A DNA stretch of 64,000 bases from an uncultured Pelagibacteraceae bacterium (GTDB taxonomy: Bacteria > Pseudomonadota > Alphaproteobacteria > Pelagibacterales > Pelagibacteraceae). Position numbers and translations under genes: made by a program. Below are positions 1 to 9,439 of this stretch, piece after piece. Every line of letters starts with the position of its first letter. The stretch's first letter is position 1. Location: contig CACMHW010000003.1 of the NCBI GenBank assembly GCA_902613545.1, forward strand, positions 45,071-109,070. Reading direction: 5' to 3'. Under the pieces are notes generated by a model. That model saw only the letters and a list, made by a program, of their open reading frames with translations. It was not told where the DNA came from and made no database searches.

Positions 1-1051
1 TTATAACAGAATTTTCGTTAATTTTACAAATAGGGTTTAAAGTTAAAAAATAGTCTTTAGATGTATCTAAGTTTTGTAGTTTATTTAGCCAATAGGTAAT
101 GCATGTCTTTTCGCCGTCTGAAACAGAATTCCAACTAGACCAGGCCCTTTTTTTGCGAGGCATTAATCTCTTATCAGTATGTAAATAAGCCTCATTTTTT
201 ACGTAATTAAATTTTTCCAATATATTTTTTTCTTTTTCCGTTGGTTTTTCTATCATTCTTAAACTTTGGTCTGCATGGGAAGCTAGTATTACTTGATCAT
301 AGTCAACATATTCATTGCCAATAATTACCCTGATATTGTCATCGCTTCTAATTAACTTATCCACTTTATAATTTTTAAAAATTTCTCCACTAATTTTATC
401 TGTTACTTTTTTTACATAAGCTCTACTTCTATTTGTAACTGTGTACCATTGCGGTCTATTTTTAAATTTAAATAAACCGTGATTAGTAAAAAAATTTAAA
501 AAAAATTTTAATGGCATTTCCTTTGCTTTATTAAATGGCATTGACCAGATAGCAGCAACCATAGGAATTAAGTGATACTCGATGAAGTATTTTGATAACT
601 TTTTTTTATAAAGAAAATTTCCTAGAGTTTCCTCTTTAATTTCACTTTCAAGTAATTTTGGAGCAGTTTTATAAAATAAAATTATCTCTCTAATCATATA
701 TAAAAATTTAAAATTAAAAAAATTTAATTTATTAGCAAAAATACCTCCTAAACCACTTCCGCTATATTCAACATTACTATTCTTAATTGATACGGAAAAT
801 GACATGTCGCTTTTTTCATAAGGAACTTTTAATTCATTAAAAAAATTTACTAAATTTGGATAAGTAACTTCATTGAAAACAATAAAGCCTAGATCTACTG
901 GAATAATCTTATCATCTTCTTTAATCTCATAGGTGAAAGAATGGCCTCCAAAGTGATCATCTTTTTCGTATAGATCAACTTTATATTTTTTTGAGAGAAA
1001 ATATGCGGAAGATAATCCTGAGATACCTGAGCCGATAACAGCAATTTTCAT
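1..1051 (-). CDS. NAD(P)/FAD-dependent oxidoreductase (COG2907-like), C-terminus cut off by window edge
   Basis: This ORF is missing from the supplied track because it runs off the left edge. It starts with ATG at 1051 on the minus strand and is open to base 1, giving about 350 visible residues. The N-terminus has the FAD-binding Rossmann motif GSGISGLSSAYFL, followed by an acidic residue in LYEKDDHFGGHS. A second conserved stretch is PVDLGFIVFN. This pattern matches the predicted NAD/FAD-binding amine-oxidase-like family COG2907, which in other bacteria often sits near cyclopropane-fatty-acid synthase genes; those partners would lie outside the window. It starts 9 bases after the gcvP stop on the same strand. 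Substrate unknown. Confidence 0.75.
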   Translation of the reverse strand, partial: MKIAVIGSGISGLSSAYFLSKKYKVDLYEKDDHFGGHSFTYEIKEDDKIIPVDLGFIVFNEVTYPNLVNFFNELKVPYEKSDMSFSVSIKNSNVEYSGSGLGGIFANKLNFFNFKFLYMIREIILFYKTAPKLLESEIKEETLGNFLYKKKLSKYFIEYHLIPMVAAIWSMPFNKAKEMPLKFFLNFFTNHGLFKFKNRPQWYTVTNRSRAYVKKVTDKISGEIFKNYKVDKLIRSDDNIRVIIGNEYVDYDQVILASHADQSLRMIEKPTEKEKNILEKFNYVKNEAYLHTDKRLMPRKKRAWSSWNSVSDGEKTCITYWLNKLQNLDTSKDYFLTLNPICKINENSVI

Positions 1052-1060
1052 TAAAAAAGG

Positions 1061-3928
1061 TTAAGCAGCTTCATCTTTATATTCATCCATTGAAGGACAT
1101 GAACATACTAAATTTCTATCTCCGAAAACGTTATCTACTCTAGCAACTGGTGCCCAATATTTATTATTTTTTACATACTCAGTTGGAAAAGCTGCTTCCT
1201 CTCTTGAGTAAGCATGCTTCCACTCACTGGAAGCTAATTCGACATAAGTATGAGGTGCATTTTTCAGCGGGTTATCTATTTTGTCAAACTTTGATAACTC
1301 CACTAAATTAATTTCTTTTTTAATTTTTATAAGTGCATTACAAAATTTATCAATTTCCTCCAAATTTTCACTTTCAGTTGGCTCAATCATGATTGTACCA
1401 GCAACAGGCCATGACATTGTTGGAGCATGGTAGCCAAAGTCAATTAGCCTTTTTGCTAAATCTTCCTCAGAGATTCCTGAACTTGCTTTTATTGGCCGGA
1501 TATCAATTATACATTCATGTGCAACATTTCCATTTTTACCAGTATAAAGAACTTTATAATCTTTAGATAATTTTTTTGAAATGTAATTTGCATTTAAAAT
1601 TGAAGCTTGTGAAGCTTTTTTCAATCCTTCAGCACCCATCATCTTTATATACATCCAAGATATTGGAAGTATACTTGAGCTACCCCAAGGAGCAGCTGAT
1701 ACAGCTCCCATTCCATTCTTAGGGCCAACTTCTTTAATAATTTCGTGTGTTGGTAAAAAATCTGCTAAGTGCTTAGCACAAGCAATTGGACCCATCCCTG
1801 GTCCGCCTCCTCCGTGAGGTATACAAAATGTTTTATGCAAATTAATATGACAAACATCCGGTCCAAATTTCCCTGGTTTTGCAACACCTACAAGCGCATT
1901 TAGATTCGCTCCATCCATATAAACTTGTCCACCGTGCTTATGAATAACTTCACAAATATCCATGATTTTTTCCTCGAATACTCCATGAGTAGAAGGATAA
2001 GTTACCATTAAAGCAGCTAAATCTTTTGAGTGTTTTTCAGCTTTGTTTTTAAGATCGTTTATATCCACGTTTCCATCGTCGTCACAATTGACTACAACCA
2101 CTTTCATACCACACATTTGGGCGCTTGCTGGATTAGTTCCATGAGCTGAGTCCGGAATTAGACAGACGTTACGATTTTCTTGTTTATTATTTTTATGGAA
2201 TTTTCTTATAGTCATCAGACCTGCATACTCTCCTTGAGCTCCAGAGTTAGGCTGTAAAGAAACTGCGTCATATCCAGTAATTTCTTTCAGATCGTTTATT
2301 AGATCATTAAAAAGAATCTTATAACCCTCCATTTGATTTGTAGGAACAAATGGATGTGGAAGTGAAAACTCTTTCCAAGTAATAGGAATTAATTCTGCTG
2401 TTGCATTGAGTTTCATTGTACAAGATCCTAAAGCAATCATTGATCTATTAAGTGCAATATCACAATCTTCTAGTTTTTTTAGATATCTTAGCATCTCAGT
2501 TTCAGAATGGTATTTGTTAAAAACTGGATGAGTTAAGTATTTTGAAGTTCTTAAAAGATTTTTTGGAAGATTATCTAGTTCAACCTTAACGTCTTGTTTT
2601 ATAATTTTAGAAACTCCAAATAACTTTAATAGAAAATTAACGTCATCAAGCTTTTTTGCTTCATCAAAAGCAACTGATAAATGATCTTTATCAACTTTTC
2701 TGAGGTTTATATTCTCTTTTAATGCAGCTTCATAAATAGGATTTGTTTTTTCGTTAGTCTTAATTGTAACGGTATCAAAGAAATGATCTGAAAAAATCTT
2801 GTAACCACCTGTTTTAATGTTATCAGCAAAAATTTTAGCTAATTTAGAAGTTCTATTCGCTATTTTAAGTATTCCTTCAGGTCCATGATAAATTGCAAAG
2901 GCAGCAGAAATGATAGCTAGTAATGCTTGAGCAGTGCAAATATTGCTTGTTGCTTTATCTCTTCTAATGTGTTGCTCCCTAGTTTGTAAAGAAAGCCTGT
3001 AAGCTTTTTTTCCATGTCTATCTTTTGAAACGCCTATTATTCTTCCTGGCATTGATCTTTTAAATTCCTCTTTTGTAGCAAAAAATGCTGCATGAGGCCC
3101 ACCGTACCCCATAGGGATACCAAATCTTTGAGCACTACCTACAGCAATATCAGCCCCAAGTTCTGCAGGAGTTTTTAATCTAGCTAAAGCCAATAAGTCG
3201 CAAACTAAAATAGCTTTTCCATTTTTTTTATGTATTTGACTAATACTTTCACTAGGATCGTTTATCTCACCTAAAGTTCCAGGATATGATAAAACTCCAC
3301 AAATAATATCTTCATTAATTTTTGTAAGTTCTTTTTTTTCGTCACCAATGATCAATTCTAAACCAAAAGGATTTGTTCTTGTCTTTATGAGATCTATTGT
3401 CTGAGGGTTACAATTACTTGAAATAAATATTTTTTTTGAATTAGTCTTATCTAATCTCTGGCTCAAACCTACTGCTTCTGCTGTTGCCGTCGCTTCATCT
3501 AACAAAGAAGCATTAGCTATATCCATACCTGTTAAGTCAATTATTGATTGTTGAAAATTTAAAAGCATTTCAAGACGACCTTGCGCCACTTCTGGTTGGT
3601 AAGGTGTATAAGATGTATACCATCCTGGATTTTCTAAAATATTTCTAAGAATTACATTAGGTGTAATAGAATTATAGTATCCCATTCCAATAAAATTTTT
3701 AAAGATTTTATTTTTTTTAGATATAGATTTTAATTTTTTTAAAGCATCGTTTTCTGACATCGGCTGATCGATCTTAAGATCATCTTTTAATAAGATTTTT
3801 TCTGGCACAGTATTGCTCATTAGATCTTCTAATGATTTGTACCCAACGTATTGCAACATTTTGGACTGATCCTCTTCAGAAGGACCAATATGTCTTTTAA
3901 TAAATTCCTTTGAATTATCGTCTATCAT
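1061..3928 (-). CDS. gcvP: Glycine dehydrogenase (decarboxylating), P-protein of the glycine cleavage system
   Basis: This PLP enzyme decarboxylates glycine and passes the aminomethyl group to lipoylated GcvH in the cytoplasm. At 955 residues it has the full length of the single-chain form, with two homologous halves. The PLP-binding lysine lies in the C-terminal half in NLHKTFCIPHGGGGPG, a hallmark motif. Other family motifs are GSCTMKLNA and DGANLNALVG. It is the last gene of gcvT-gcvH-gcvP, starting directly after the gcvH stop, so it should be co-transcribed under the glycine riboswitch upstream of gcvT. No truncation or missing key residue is seen. Confidence 0.97.
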   Translation of the reverse strand: MIDDNSKEFIKRHIGPSEEDQSKMLQYVGYKSLEDLMSNTVPEKILLKDDLKIDQPMSENDALKKLKSISKKNKIFKNFIGMGYYNSITPNVILRNILENPGWYTSYTPYQPEVAQGRLEMLLNFQQSIIDLTGMDIANASLLDEATATAEAVGLSQRLDKTNSKKIFISSNCNPQTIDLIKTRTNPFGLELIIGDEKKELTKINEDIICGVLSYPGTLGEINDPSESISQIHKKNGKAILVCDLLALARLKTPAELGADIAVGSAQRFGIPMGYGGPHAAFFATKEEFKRSMPGRIIGVSKDRHGKKAYRLSLQTREQHIRRDKATSNICTAQALLAIISAAFAIYHGPEGILKIANRTSKLAKIFADNIKTGGYKIFSDHFFDTVTIKTNEKTNPIYEAALKENINLRKVDKDHLSVAFDEAKKLDDVNFLLKLFGVSKIIKQDVKVELDNLPKNLLRTSKYLTHPVFNKYHSETEMLRYLKKLEDCDIALNRSMIALGSCTMKLNATAELIPITWKEFSLPHPFVPTNQMEGYKILFNDLINDLKEITGYDAVSLQPNSGAQGEYAGLMTIRKFHKNNKQENRNVCLIPDSAHGTNPASAQMCGMKVVVVNCDDDGNVDINDLKNKAEKHSKDLAALMVTYPSTHGVFEEKIMDICEVIHKHGGQVYMDGANLNALVGVAKPGKFGPDVCHINLHKTFCIPHGGGGPGMGPIACAKHLADFLPTHEIIKEVGPKNGMGAVSAAPWGSSSILPISWMYIKMMGAEGLKKASQASILNANYISKKLSKDYKVLYTGKNGNVAHECIIDIRPIKASSGISEEDLAKRLIDFGYHAPTMSWPVAGTIMIEPTESENLEEIDKFCNALIKIKKEINLVELSKFDKIDNPLKNAPHTYVELASSEWKHAYSREEAAFPTEYVKNNKYWAPVARVDNVFGDRNLVCSCPSMDEYKDEAA

Positions 3929-4309
3929 TTAACTTGGGTTCTCCTTACAAAATTTATCATATTCGTCTTTTGACATCAGGGAGTCATACTCACCTTTATC
4001 TTTTATCTTTAACTTAAAAAACCAGCTCGCACCTTCAGGGTCAGTATTGACGCTCCCAGGGTCATCTGCAACGGCTTTATTTCCCTCAGTAATTTCTCCA
4101 GAAATAGGAGAATAAACATCACTCGCAGCTTTAGTAGACTCTACAACAGCTGCTTGACCTTCTTTTTCTACTGCTTTTCCTGCATCAGGAACCTCCACAA
4201 AAACAATATCACCGAGCATTTCTGTTGCATGCTTAGTTATTCCAACTGTGGCAACGTCACCATCCAATGAGACCCATTCGTGTTTTTTAGAAAATTTTTT
4301 TTCGCTCAT
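3929..4309 (-). CDS. gcvH: Glycine cleavage system H protein
   Basis: This small lipoyl carrier shuttles the aminomethyl intermediate between P-, T- and L-proteins. It has 126 residues, normal for the family. The lipoylated lysine is in [14 protein letters not shown]. The N-terminus ([13 protein letters not shown]) and the [12 protein letters not shown] segment also match GcvH. It lies between gcvT (12-bp gap upstream) and gcvP (no gap), as expected for a single transcript. No dihydrolipoamide dehydrogenase (L-protein) gene is in the window, so that subunit must be encoded elsewhere. Confidence 0.97.
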   Translation of the reverse strand: MSEKKFSKKHEWVSLDGDVATVGITKHATEMLGDIVFVEVPDAGKAVEKEGQAAVVESTKAASDVYSPISGEITEGNKAVADDPGSVNTDPEGASWFFKLKIKDKGEYDSLMSKDEYDKFCKENPS

Positions 4310-4321
4310 ATTTGTTTCCCC

Positions 4322-5416
4322 TTATTTAATATAACTTTTTTTATAAAATGGAAGTTCAGAAATTTTACCCCCATATTTTTTCCCTCTTACTTCAAGCTGA
4401 ATAGATGTACCTATTTCAGAAAATTCAGATTTAACATATCCCATTGCAACTGGAGCGTTCACGCTCGGTCCAAAAGTACCACTTGTAACGAATCCTATTT
4501 CATTATTATCAGGTGAAAAGATTTTCGTATTTTCTCTAGCTATAACTTTTCCATCTGGTTTTATACCAACTCTAATTTTTTCACTTCCGTTTGCTAATAA
4601 GTTTTTTATTTTTTCCCATCCATTAAAGCCGCCAACTTCTTTCCTTTTTTTTGCTATAGCCCATTTTAAATTAGCTTCTACTGGATTAATTTTCTCATTT
4701 AAATCATGACCATACAAACAAAGACCTGCCTCTAATCTTAATGTGTCTCTAGCTCCTAAACCTATCGGTTTAACTTCATTTGAAATTAAGTAATCAATGA
4801 GCTTTTCAACTTTTGTATTTGAAATTGAGATTTCAAAACCATCTTCACCTGTGTATCCAGATCTTGTTACATAAAGATTTTCACCTTCATACTCAAAATT
4901 ACTTCCCGTCATAAATTTTAAATTAGCAACACCGGGAATTAATTTTTCTAAAATCTCTACGGATTTGGGACCTTGTAACGCTATTAAAGATAAATCGTTG
5001 TTTAAAAGATGTTTATGATTTTTTTTTAAAAATTGTGAAATTTGTTTAATATCGTTTTCCTTGCAAGCTGCGTTTAAGATTATACAAAAACCTTTTTCTG
5101 TTTTTGTAATAATTAAATCATCAATTATTCCACCTTCGTTATTTAGTAAAAAAGAATATTTTGAATGGTTAACTTTCAAATTTTTTAAATCTGCTGGAAT
5201 AATTTTTTCTAGAGACTCTATTAATGTTTCATCCCCTTCTAAAAAAAATTGTCCCATATGTGACACATCAAAAAATCCAGCGTGTGTTCTTGTAGAAATA
5301 TGTTCCTTTACAATACCATCTTTATATTGGATAGGCATTTCATACCCAGCAAATGGAACAAACTTTGCTCCTAAGTTCTTATGATAATTATATAAAGCTG
5401 TTTTTTGTACTTCCAT
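4322..5416 (-). CDS. gcvT: Aminomethyltransferase, T-protein of the glycine cleavage system
   Basis: It transfers the methylene group from aminomethyl-GcvH to tetrahydrofolate, giving 5,10-methylene-THF and ammonia. It has 364 residues, typical of bacterial GcvT. Family motifs visible are the N-terminal FAGYEMPIQY, FDVSHMGQF, YTGEDGFEI, and GLGARDTLRLEAGLCLYGHD, where the aspartate matches the folate-site acid. It is the first gene of gcvTHP and lies just downstream of a tandem glycine riboswitch. The SD-like AAGAG five bases before the ATG is itself complementary to the riboswitch linker, which makes translation initiation the likely control point (see findings). Confidence 0.97.
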   Translation of the reverse strand: MEVQKTALYNYHKNLGAKFVPFAGYEMPIQYKDGIVKEHISTRTHAGFFDVSHMGQFFLEGDETLIESLEKIIPADLKNLKVNHSKYSFLLNNEGGIIDDLIITKTEKGFCIILNAACKENDIKQISQFLKKNHKHLLNNDLSLIALQGPKSVEILEKLIPGVANLKFMTGSNFEYEGENLYVTRSGYTGEDGFEISISNTKVEKLIDYLISNEVKPIGLGARDTLRLEAGLCLYGHDLNEKINPVEANLKWAIAKKRKEVGGFNGWEKIKNLLANGSEKIRVGIKPDGKVIARENTKIFSPDNNEIGFVTSGTFGPSVNAPVAMGYVKSEFSEIGTSIQLEVRGKKYGGKISELPFYKKSYIK

Positions 5417-5431
5417 AATAACTCTTATTTA

Positions 5432-5590
5432 ACCCCATCTGTCTATGTACCTGAGAGATTTAATCCTTCGGTGAGGCTTACGCCTGCTTTCCAGAGTTAT
5501 TACGGTAACGGTCCTTTTGCCTGAGAGTTTCCGGGGTGGTTGCTCCTTCGGCGCCTAAATGGTCTCTCCCGTTACACAAGAGACTCTCCT
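5432..5590 (-). ncRNA. Tandem glycine riboswitch (two aptamers) upstream of gcvTHP
   Basis: On the minus strand, aptamer 1 spans about 5575-5505 and aptamer 2 about 5496-5438. Aptamer 1 has a clear P1 (GTAACGG pairing with CCGTTAC), the core GCCGAAGGAGCAA and the 3' signature AACTCTCAGGCAAAAGGAC. Aptamer 2 has a short P1 (TCTG/CAGA), CACCGAAGGAT and ATCTCTCAGGTACATAGACAG. These are the conserved cores of the glycine aptamer class, arranged in the usual tandem with a short linker. The element ends about 16-20 bases before the gcvT start codon. No intrinsic terminator is visible after aptamer 2, so control is probably translational. Known biology: in SAR11, glycine riboswitches tie glycine to gcvT and to malate synthase. 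Confidence 0.95.
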
Positions 5591-5622
5591 CTAAATACAT
5601 TAAAAAGTCAAATGCAAATTAT

Positions 5623-6486
5623 TCAAGTCTTGCTATGTTTTTTATCAAAACTCTTCAATATTATTGCCGAAATAATGACTGCGCCACCTATAAATACACT
5701 AATTGGAGGAATTTCATTTAAAAATAACCATACCCAAAGAGGCGCACATAAAGTTTCCATCAACATCAAAATTCCAACTGTTGCAGACTCAACCGTTCTT
5801 GATCCGATTGTTATACAAATAAAGCTAACTGCTAATTGCGGAACTCCAAGAAGAAAACCCATCCATAGATCGTGTTTAGTGAATTCAAAGGACTCTGCTA
5901 AGAAAAAACCGTAAATCAAACTAAATATTCCAGAATAAAAAATTGCAGGAACCATATCAACTTTTGTATTTTTTCTAATTATCATTACTAAAATCGCAAA
6001 ATTTATTGGGATTGCTAACGCCACTATGTTTCCAAATAATGATCCGCCTGAAATAGAGTCTCCAACCATTATAATAATACCACTCATAGCAAGAAGAATT
6101 GAAATTAAGCCGATTAAAGAAACTTTTTCTTTTAGATAAAAATATCCAAATATTGCAAGAAACATAGTTTGTGTACTTATAATAAAAACGACATTTGCTA
6201 CTGTTGTATTGCTCATTGCAACTACAAAAGCAACAAAGCTAAATGATAAAACAAAACCTCCTAGTAAACCTAGAAGGCCAGACTCTTTAATAATATTAAA
6301 GGTATTTTTTTTATAAGTTACAAAAAGAAAAGCTATAAGAGCTAAAAGGAAAAAAAAAGATCTTAAAAATAATATTTGCCAGATACTTGCCTCTTCAAAA
6401 GATCTAATAATAAATCCTCCCCAGCTTAAACAAAAACCGCCAAATAAGAGAAGAATATAACCCGGTATTTTATACAAAAATTGCAT
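5623..6486 (-). CDS. EamA/DMT-superfamily transporter
   Basis: This is a 287-residue integral membrane protein with about ten hydrophobic segments. The two-fold EamA repeat layout is visible: the first half ends near GIIIMVGD, and the second half carries conserved-looking METLCAPLWVWLFLNEIPP and GGAVIISAIIL. DMT proteins of this type usually export metabolites such as amino acids, but the substrate cannot be read from sequence. It directly follows the MATE gene, whose stop is adjacent to its start, so the two exporters are probably co-transcribed. The glycine riboswitch lies just downstream of its stop codon on the same strand. Confidence 0.85.
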   Translation of the reverse strand: MQFLYKIPGYILLLFGGFCLSWGGFIIRSFEEASIWQILFLRSFFFLLALIAFLFVTYKKNTFNIIKESGLLGLLGGFVLSFSFVAFVVAMSNTTVANVVFIISTQTMFLAIFGYFYLKEKVSLIGLISILLAMSGIIIMVGDSISGGSLFGNIVALAIPINFAILVMIIRKNTKVDMVPAIFYSGIFSLIYGFFLAESFEFTKHDLWMGFLLGVPQLAVSFICITIGSRTVESATVGILMLMETLCAPLWVWLFLNEIPPISVFIGGAVIISAIILKSFDKKHSKT

Positions 6487-7812
6487 TTAGAATTTTTTCA
6501 AAATATTTTTAAAATAATATTGTAAAGTAAAAGACCTAAATATCATAAATAATAAAAGAGATAACCAAATACCGTGATTGTCTAGATATTTTGTTAAGAA
6601 GATCGATGCTCCAATATAACTCATAACTGATACTATCATTGCATTTCTAATTTCTTTTGTTTGTGATGCTCCGATAAATATTCCATCTAATTGATAACAA
6701 AAACATGCAATTGGTGGAATTATAATTACCCATAAGATATGTTGAAAAGAAATAAATCTTAAAATCTCAATATCAGTAATGATATAAATTATTTCTTTGA
6801 AAAAAATTAAATATATTATTGAGATAATGATAGCAGTGACAAAACTGACCTGAATAGAATTTCTTACAACTTCTAAAAAAGATTTTCGGTTTCTTCTTCC
6901 TACCGCGAAACCTATAATCCCTTCAGTCGAAAAGGCATAAGCATCTAAGAAGAATGATGATAAAATTATAAATTGCATTAATATTGTATTAACTGCTAAA
7001 TAGTCTTCTCCAATTTTTGAACCAAGATAAGTTACCCATAGAAAAGCAAATGTGAGAAATAAAGTTCTTATAAAAATATCTAAATTTATATTTAAAAGTT
7101 TTATTAATTTAGACCTTACTAATAAATTTTCAAATTTAGGAATTACTTTGAATTTTTGAATAATATAATTATAGGTAAATAATGTGAAAATAATTAAGGT
7201 TATATAACTCGAAATTAAAGTTCCAAGAGCTACACCAAAAACTTTTAAATCATATGTTAAAACTAGTAGAGAACTAAAAATGATATTCAAACTTGATAGA
7301 ACAATTATTAAAAAACTTGAAATCTTTGTTTTTTGTATACCTAGATAAAAACCCACTAAAACATAAATAATTAATTCTGCAGGAATTGAAAAAATTCTTA
7401 CATTTAAATAAGTTTTTATTAATACCTCTGTTTCATCAGAGGGAGAAAAAAAATAACTTATTGTAATTTTTAAAGCCGGGAAGAAAATAATTATTATAAA
7501 TGCTGCAATTAAAGCAAGGGCTATATTTCTTAAAATCGTTTTTACTATCTCTCTATAATCACTTCTGCCATAAGCCTGTGCAACTATTCCAACAGTCCCC
7601 ATTCTTAAAAAACCAAAACTCCAAACAATCATTGTCATAACTGATGTAGCTATACTGGTTGCTGCTAAATATTTGGTCTCACCTAAATTACCCATCAAAC
7701 CTGTATCAACCATTCCAACTAATGGAATGGCCATGTTTGAAAAAAAAACCGGTATGGACAACAAAATTATTTGTTTTTTTGAAAATTTTGATGAGCTTTT
7801 GAACAGTTCCAT
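6487..7812 (-). CDS. MATE-family (DinF-like) efflux transporter
   Basis: A 441-residue protein with about twelve hydrophobic segments in two bundles. The N-terminal half shows the MATE pattern PLVGMVDTGLMGNLGETKYLAA, followed by GTVGIVAQAYGR; the second half contains DAYAFSTEGIIGFAVGR. These are the marks of the DinF/NorM group of cation-coupled multidrug or metabolite exporters in the inner membrane. It is the first gene of a two-gene unit with the EamA transporter. It is divergent from the TerC-family gene across a 47-bp AT-rich gap that must hold both promoters. Substrate unknown. Confidence 0.88.
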   Translation of the reverse strand: MELFKSSSKFSKKQIILLSIPVFFSNMAIPLVGMVDTGLMGNLGETKYLAATSIATSVMTMIVWSFGFLRMGTVGIVAQAYGRSDYREIVKTILRNIALALIAAFIIIIFFPALKITISYFFSPSDETEVLIKTYLNVRIFSIPAELIIYVLVGFYLGIQKTKISSFLIIVLSSLNIIFSSLLVLTYDLKVFGVALGTLISSYITLIIFTLFTYNYIIQKFKVIPKFENLLVRSKLIKLLNINLDIFIRTLFLTFAFLWVTYLGSKIGEDYLAVNTILMQFIILSSFFLDAYAFSTEGIIGFAVGRRNRKSFLEVVRNSIQVSFVTAIIISIIYLIFFKEIIYIITDIEILRFISFQHILWVIIIPPIACFCYQLDGIFIGASQTKEIRNAMIVSVMSYIGASIFLTKYLDNHGIWLSLLLFMIFRSFTLQYYFKNILKKF

Positions 7813-7859
7813 TTTATTCTTTAATATATCTTAATAACCTTATATACATTGATTCTCGA

Positions 7860-8477
7860 ATGTTAGAGCAAGTAATTATCTCAGTTCAAATAATCCTTAT
7901 TGATATAGTTATGGCTGCGGATAACGCGATCATAATAGGTTTAATCGCTGCAGGATTTGCTACAGATAATAGAAGAAAAATTATTGCATGGGGTGTTGCA
8001 GCAGCATTCCTATTTAGAATTATTTTTGCCTCTGGAGCTAATTATTTATTTGAATTTGCATGGATTAAAATCCTAGGCGGCGTTTTACTTTTATGGGTTA
8101 TAAATAATCTGAGACAAGACTTTTTTGGTAAAAACAAAATTAAAACACCACAACTAAAATCTGCTGAGACAAAAAGCTTTAGTGTTGGGGTTTATCAAGT
8201 TTTAATTGCTGACCTTACTTTAAGTTTTGATAATACTATCGCGGTAGTAGCTGCCTCGAAAGGTAATTTTCATTTAATGGTTATAGGATTGCTGCTATCA
8301 GTATTTTTAATCGCAACTCTAGCAAGTTATTTTGCTGATTATATCAAAAAACATATGTGGCTTGGATATTTAGGATTATTTGTAATTTTAGTAATTTCTA
8401 TACAATTAATAATTGGTGGGCTTGTAAGTTATGAAGTTCTCTCAATAAACGAAAAATATAAATTTTTATTCTTATAA
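7860..8477 (+). CDS. TerC/YjbE-family integral membrane protein
   Basis: A 205-residue membrane protein with about six to seven hydrophobic segments. Two acidic motifs embedded in membrane segments, VMAADNAIIIGLIAAG near the N-terminus and LTLSFDNTIAVVAAS in the middle, are the repeated D-N signatures of the TerC family. Members are linked to metal ion handling, such as Mn efflux or exoenzyme metalation. No cytoplasmic CBS domain is present, so this is the short form. Its stop overlaps the start of the next gene (TAATG), implying translational coupling to the renalase-like oxidoreductase. Confidence 0.88.
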   Translation: MLEQVIISVQIILIDIVMAADNAIIIGLIAAGFATDNRRKIIAWGVAAAFLFRIIFASGANYLFEFAWIKILGGVLLLWVINNLRQDFFGKNKIKTPQLKSAETKSFSVGVYQVLIADLTLSFDNTIAVVAASKGNFHLMVIGLLLSVFLIATLASYFADYIKKHMWLGYLGLFVILVISIQLIIGGLVSYEVLSINEKYKFLFL

Positions 8478-9439
8478 TGTTAGACTTTTGTATTATAGGG
8501 TCAGGTGTATCTGGCTCTACAATAGCATATCTTCTTTCAAAAAGATATTCTGTACATATTCTTGATAAAGCAAGAGGTCCGGGTGGACGTGCATCAAATA
8601 AAAGATTTAAACAAAATTTAAGTTTTGATCATGGGGTTCAATATATTTCTCCAAAATCAAAAGAGTTTTTAAAGTTTATAAAAAATCTATGTAAAAAAAA
8701 AGAAGCAAAAATTTGGACTGGAAGTCATTTAGATTTTACATTTAAAAAAAAAGAAATTTCAGAAAAATTTATTGGTATGAAAGGTAACAATTTTATTTCT
8801 AAGTTTTATACCAAAAAAATAAAAAAAAGTTTTCAATCTTCAGTAAAATCAATCTTTTTTAATAAATACTTCTGGGAAATAAAACTAGATAATGGTGAAT
8901 ATATTCAAGCTAAGTCGATAATATTAACTTGTCCCTTCCCCCAATCAAAAAAGATTGCAGGTAAATATTTAGAAAAAAGAATATCAAATTTAAAAATAAA
9001 TATGGAGCCAAATATTACAACAATGTTAGCTTTTAAAAACCAAAAAACTGTTCCTGTGAGTAGTATAAAATTTAATGATGAAGTTTTAACATGGGCAGCA
9101 TTTGAAAATAGTAAAAATAGATTTAATTCTTCAAATTCACTTTGGACATTACAATCTTCAATCGGGTGGGCTAGAAAGAATATAAATCATTATAAAAAAA
9201 GTAAAAAAGCAGAAAATACTTTAATATCAAAATTTCTTAACTTTACAGGATATAAAAAAGATAAAATTATTTTTAAAAAAACACACGGATGGAAATATTC
9301 TTATAATTTAAATGGCTCACCTTTAAAAAGTTATTGGAATAAAAAATTAAGGTTAGGGTTATGTGCTGATTGGTTTATCGGTCCTAAAGTTGAAAATGCT
9401 TGGTTAAGTGCTAATGACTTGGCGAAAAAAATCAAATAG
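8477..9439 (+). CDS. Renalase-like NAD/FAD-dependent oxidoreductase (COG3380-like)
   Basis: A 320-residue protein starting with the FAD-binding motif IIGSGVSGSTIAYLL, then an acidic residue and the family motif KARGPGGRASNKR. The segment LSFDHGVQYIS and the C-terminal LGLCADWF plus GAWLS-like NAWLSANDLA also fit the renalase/COG3380 group, whose bacterial members oxidise abnormal dihydronicotinamide isomers. It overlaps the TerC gene by one base and converges on prpD with the two stop codons directly abutting and no visible terminator. The protein is rich in Lys and Asn, like others in the window. The physiological substrate is an inference only. Confidence 0.78.
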   Translation: MLDFCIIGSGVSGSTIAYLLSKRYSVHILDKARGPGGRASNKRFKQNLSFDHGVQYISPKSKEFLKFIKNLCKKKEAKIWTGSHLDFTFKKKEISEKFIGMKGNNFISKFYTKKIKKSFQSSVKSIFFNKYFWEIKLDNGEYIQAKSIILTCPFPQSKKIAGKYLEKRISNLKINMEPNITTMLAFKNQKTVPVSSIKFNDEVLTWAAFENSKNRFNSSNSLWTLQSSIGWARKNINHYKKSKKAENTLISKFLNFTGYKKDKIIFKKTHGWKYSYNLNGSPLKSYWNKKLRLGLCADWFIGPKVENAWLSANDLAKKIK

